From Beta vulgaris subsp. vulgaris (taxonomy: Eukaryota; Streptophyta; Magnoliopsida; Caryophyllales; Amaranthaceae), in assembly GCF_026745355.1 (NCBI RefSeq), contig NC_079208.1, forward strand, positions 21,334,219-21,398,218: a stretch of DNA of 64,000 nucleotides, written 5' to 3'. The position numbers were made by a program, and so were the translations under genes. Of this stretch, positions 62,471 to 64,000 are shown one piece after another. Numbering within the stretch: the first letter of the stretch is position 1; the number at the start of each line of letters is the position of its first letter. Under the pieces are notes generated by a model, which did no database searches, was not told the DNA's origin, and saw only the letters and a program-made list of their open reading frames with translations.

Positions 62471-63560
62471 TTACAAGATAATTCGTGGCTTTGAGATTAA
62501 TTTCTGGAAATTAGTTGAGTATTATGCATGTTGTCCTCCTTTAAATATATTAATTAGAGTGTTGATGCATGTTTTTTTTTTATCTTAGTGAGTAAAGGTC
62601 AACTTGATATAAAAAAGGACTTGTAATGGTCTAATGATGATGTCCTAATGTCATGATCCTAAGTTGTCAAAATAATGACAGATATGATCCTAAGTTGCCG
62701 AATTTTTGAGCTATGAAATGTAAATTCTTTCTCCTATAGCAAGGTTGATCTTTAGCCCAATATTCTTATTTTCTATTCATGAAATTGACGTTTGTGCCTC
62801 ATTATTTTTTTCTTTCATATGTCCCACCTTATCTTCATTTCCCTATTATTATCCTTCTTTTCTTCACATATTCATCCAAATCTTAGAGTTCAATTCATAA
62901 ATGGAAAAAATATTATCAAAGTTTTGAAGATAATCATTTTGGATTCCAGTATATCCGAAGATTAGTTATATTTGAAAGGGAATAGATTGTTCAGTGGAAC
63001 AGTGGCACACACAGTGCCACAGCGAAAAAAGTCTTATGATGTTTATTTGCGGAAGTTGAAAATATGAAAAAAGGTTTAAGCACTTGTTCAGCCAATTGCC
63101 ATTTCAAATCTTTAAGCTTGTATTAACTATCTCCATCTTACATTCTTAGCTATTAACCATGATCCTTCATGATTATTTCTTGCTTCATAAATCTGGATTG
63201 TGAGTTGGATTATATTTTTTGCTTAATGACTTCGGACTGTGAGTTAGATTATGACATAGCACCAGCATCCTTAGTATTTATTGCTTGAGCTACTTGAAGT
63301 ATTTTACTGACTATATCTCACTTTGACTCGCTAAACATGCTGATACTATCCTTTTTGATAATGTCAAAAGGGGAAAAATGGGTATAATACTTAGACAATT
63401 AAATGAAATTATCTTGGTTACCATGTTACTTGTGAAAGTATGTGAATGATATTATGTTACTTTCCCTAATGTGATTAATGTGCAAGTTAAGGGGGAATGC
63501 ATACTTTGAGGGGGAAAAAGTGATTACTTAATAATATTACAGTTAAGGTTTGTCATCATC
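62471..63560. other. Copia interior after the pol deletion, no gene seen
   Basis: Integrase, RT and RNase H should follow but are absent. The DNA is AT-rich without long frames. It holds one GGCACACACAGTGCC (63004-63018), several purine runs (AAAAGGGGAAAAATGGG, AAGGGGGAATG, GAGGGGGAAAAAG) near the 3' end, and an ACTTCGGACTGTGAGTT-like pair around 63190-63245. Confidence 0.65.
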
Positions 63561-63573
63561 AAAAAGGGGGAAT
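63561..63573 (+). other. Polypurine tract of the copia element
   Basis: AAAAAGGGGGAAT lies directly before the 3' LTR start and is preceded by TTGTCATCATC, a usual arrangement in SIRE-like elements. It would prime plus-strand DNA synthesis. Confidence 0.85.
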
Positions 63574-63574
63574 C

Positions 63575-64000
63575 TGTTGTGCATATACATATTGTGTTTT
63601 AATGATGAAAAATAATATAATATTTTATAGTATGAAAGTGTGTAACAGATGGTTAAAAAGGAATGTATAACTGAAGACTTTGAAGAAATGAAGAATCAAG
63701 ATTGAAGTTCAAGTTATATTCCTAACTGTAGTTATGTTATGCATAAATTTAATATACTTGAACTAAGTGATATGCTATGAGTTGAAAAAATAGTAATATA
63801 AAGTTAGGATAATTATTATTTTCTTAGAGTTAAGGAAATATATAATTATGTTAATTTTATGTAACTATATAAAAGGAAATTAATTTTTTATAAAACAAAG
63901 TTTTAAAAACGTGTTTTGATAAAATATTTTTCTAAAAGATTCTTTAAGAAAAAACGTGTTTTGATAGAACAGTTTTATAAAAGATTTTTTAAAGAAAAAC
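63575..64000 (+). repeat. 3' LTR of the copia element (start; continues beyond the window)
   Basis: It begins TGTTGTGCATATACAT after the polypurine tract. From 63881 it matches the truncated 5' LTR from 59118 (GTTTTAAAAACGTGTTTTGAT, TTTTATAAAAGATTTTTTA). Confidence 0.88.

Larger units (their letters stand above)
59118..64000 (+). mobile_element. SIRE-like Ty1/copia element, 5'-truncated, internally deleted, running out of the window
   Basis: The order is truncated 5' LTR, PBS, gag-pol remnant, polypurine tract and 3' LTR (from 63575, continuing past the window). Gag with a CCHC finger, a long coiled-coil insert and the TGTCATCATCAAAAAGGGGG tract before the 3' LTR fit the SIRE/Maximus group of plant copia elements. 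Integrase, RT and RNase H are missing, replaced by about 1.1 kb of non-coding DNA. In-frame stops and frameshifts show that this is an old copy. Confidence 0.88.

Overview
The window looks like heterochromatic, repeat-dense DNA from a flowering plant, most likely a eudicot. The reasons are a plant L1-type LINE, a Tat-lineage Ty3/gypsy element with two RNase H domains and a spliced antisense gene, a SIRE-like Ty1/copia element, a plant-type Helitron and a CACTA transposon carrying a Ulp1 (C48) peptidase gene. I see no ordinary host gene, no tRNA or rRNA gene, and no prokaryotic feature. The species cannot be told from the sequence. The antisense-ORF arrangement resembles Retand-type elements known from Silene, but that is only a hint.

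The backbone is one long tandem array of an AT-rich unit of about 700 bp. It covers about 32 kb in four blocks: about 2161-7444, 14714-25750, 37603-46614 and 52115-59117, some 46 units in all. Two monomer types, A and B, alternate over much of the array and form a dimer of about 1.4 kb. A shortened unit recurs at three places. On the minus strand each unit carries a decayed coding segment that stays open for 62 codons in most B units.

The array is broken by insertions whose ends can be placed to the base. (1) 1-2160: 3' part of a LINE running in from outside the window, with damaged ORF2. (2) 7445-14713: a non-autonomous Helitron (TC start, hairpin and CTAG end, inserted between A and T). It was later entered by a non-coding LTR retrotransposon (7687-14562, 5-bp TSD GGTCC) whose interior is largely tandem arrays. 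(3) 25751-37602: a very young Tat-lineage gypsy element on the minus strand (631-bp LTRs differing at three places, TSD AATGT) with gag-pol and, on the opposite strand, a multi-exon antisense gene. (4) 46615-52114: a 5.5-kb CACTA element (TSD TAT) with a five-exon Ulp1 peptidase gene but no visible transposase. (5) From 59118 to the window end: an old, internally deleted copia element whose 5' LTR is truncated where it meets the array.

The elements are nested and of different ages: the copia and the LINE are decayed, the element inside the Helitron is intermediate, and the gypsy insertion is recent. The gypsy element and the non-coding element in the Helitron share the same primer binding site, so the second may have been mobilised by proteins of a Tat-like element. 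Many single-base losses in some array segments and in the otherwise young gypsy polyprotein suggest that part of the sequence contains uncorrected read errors.
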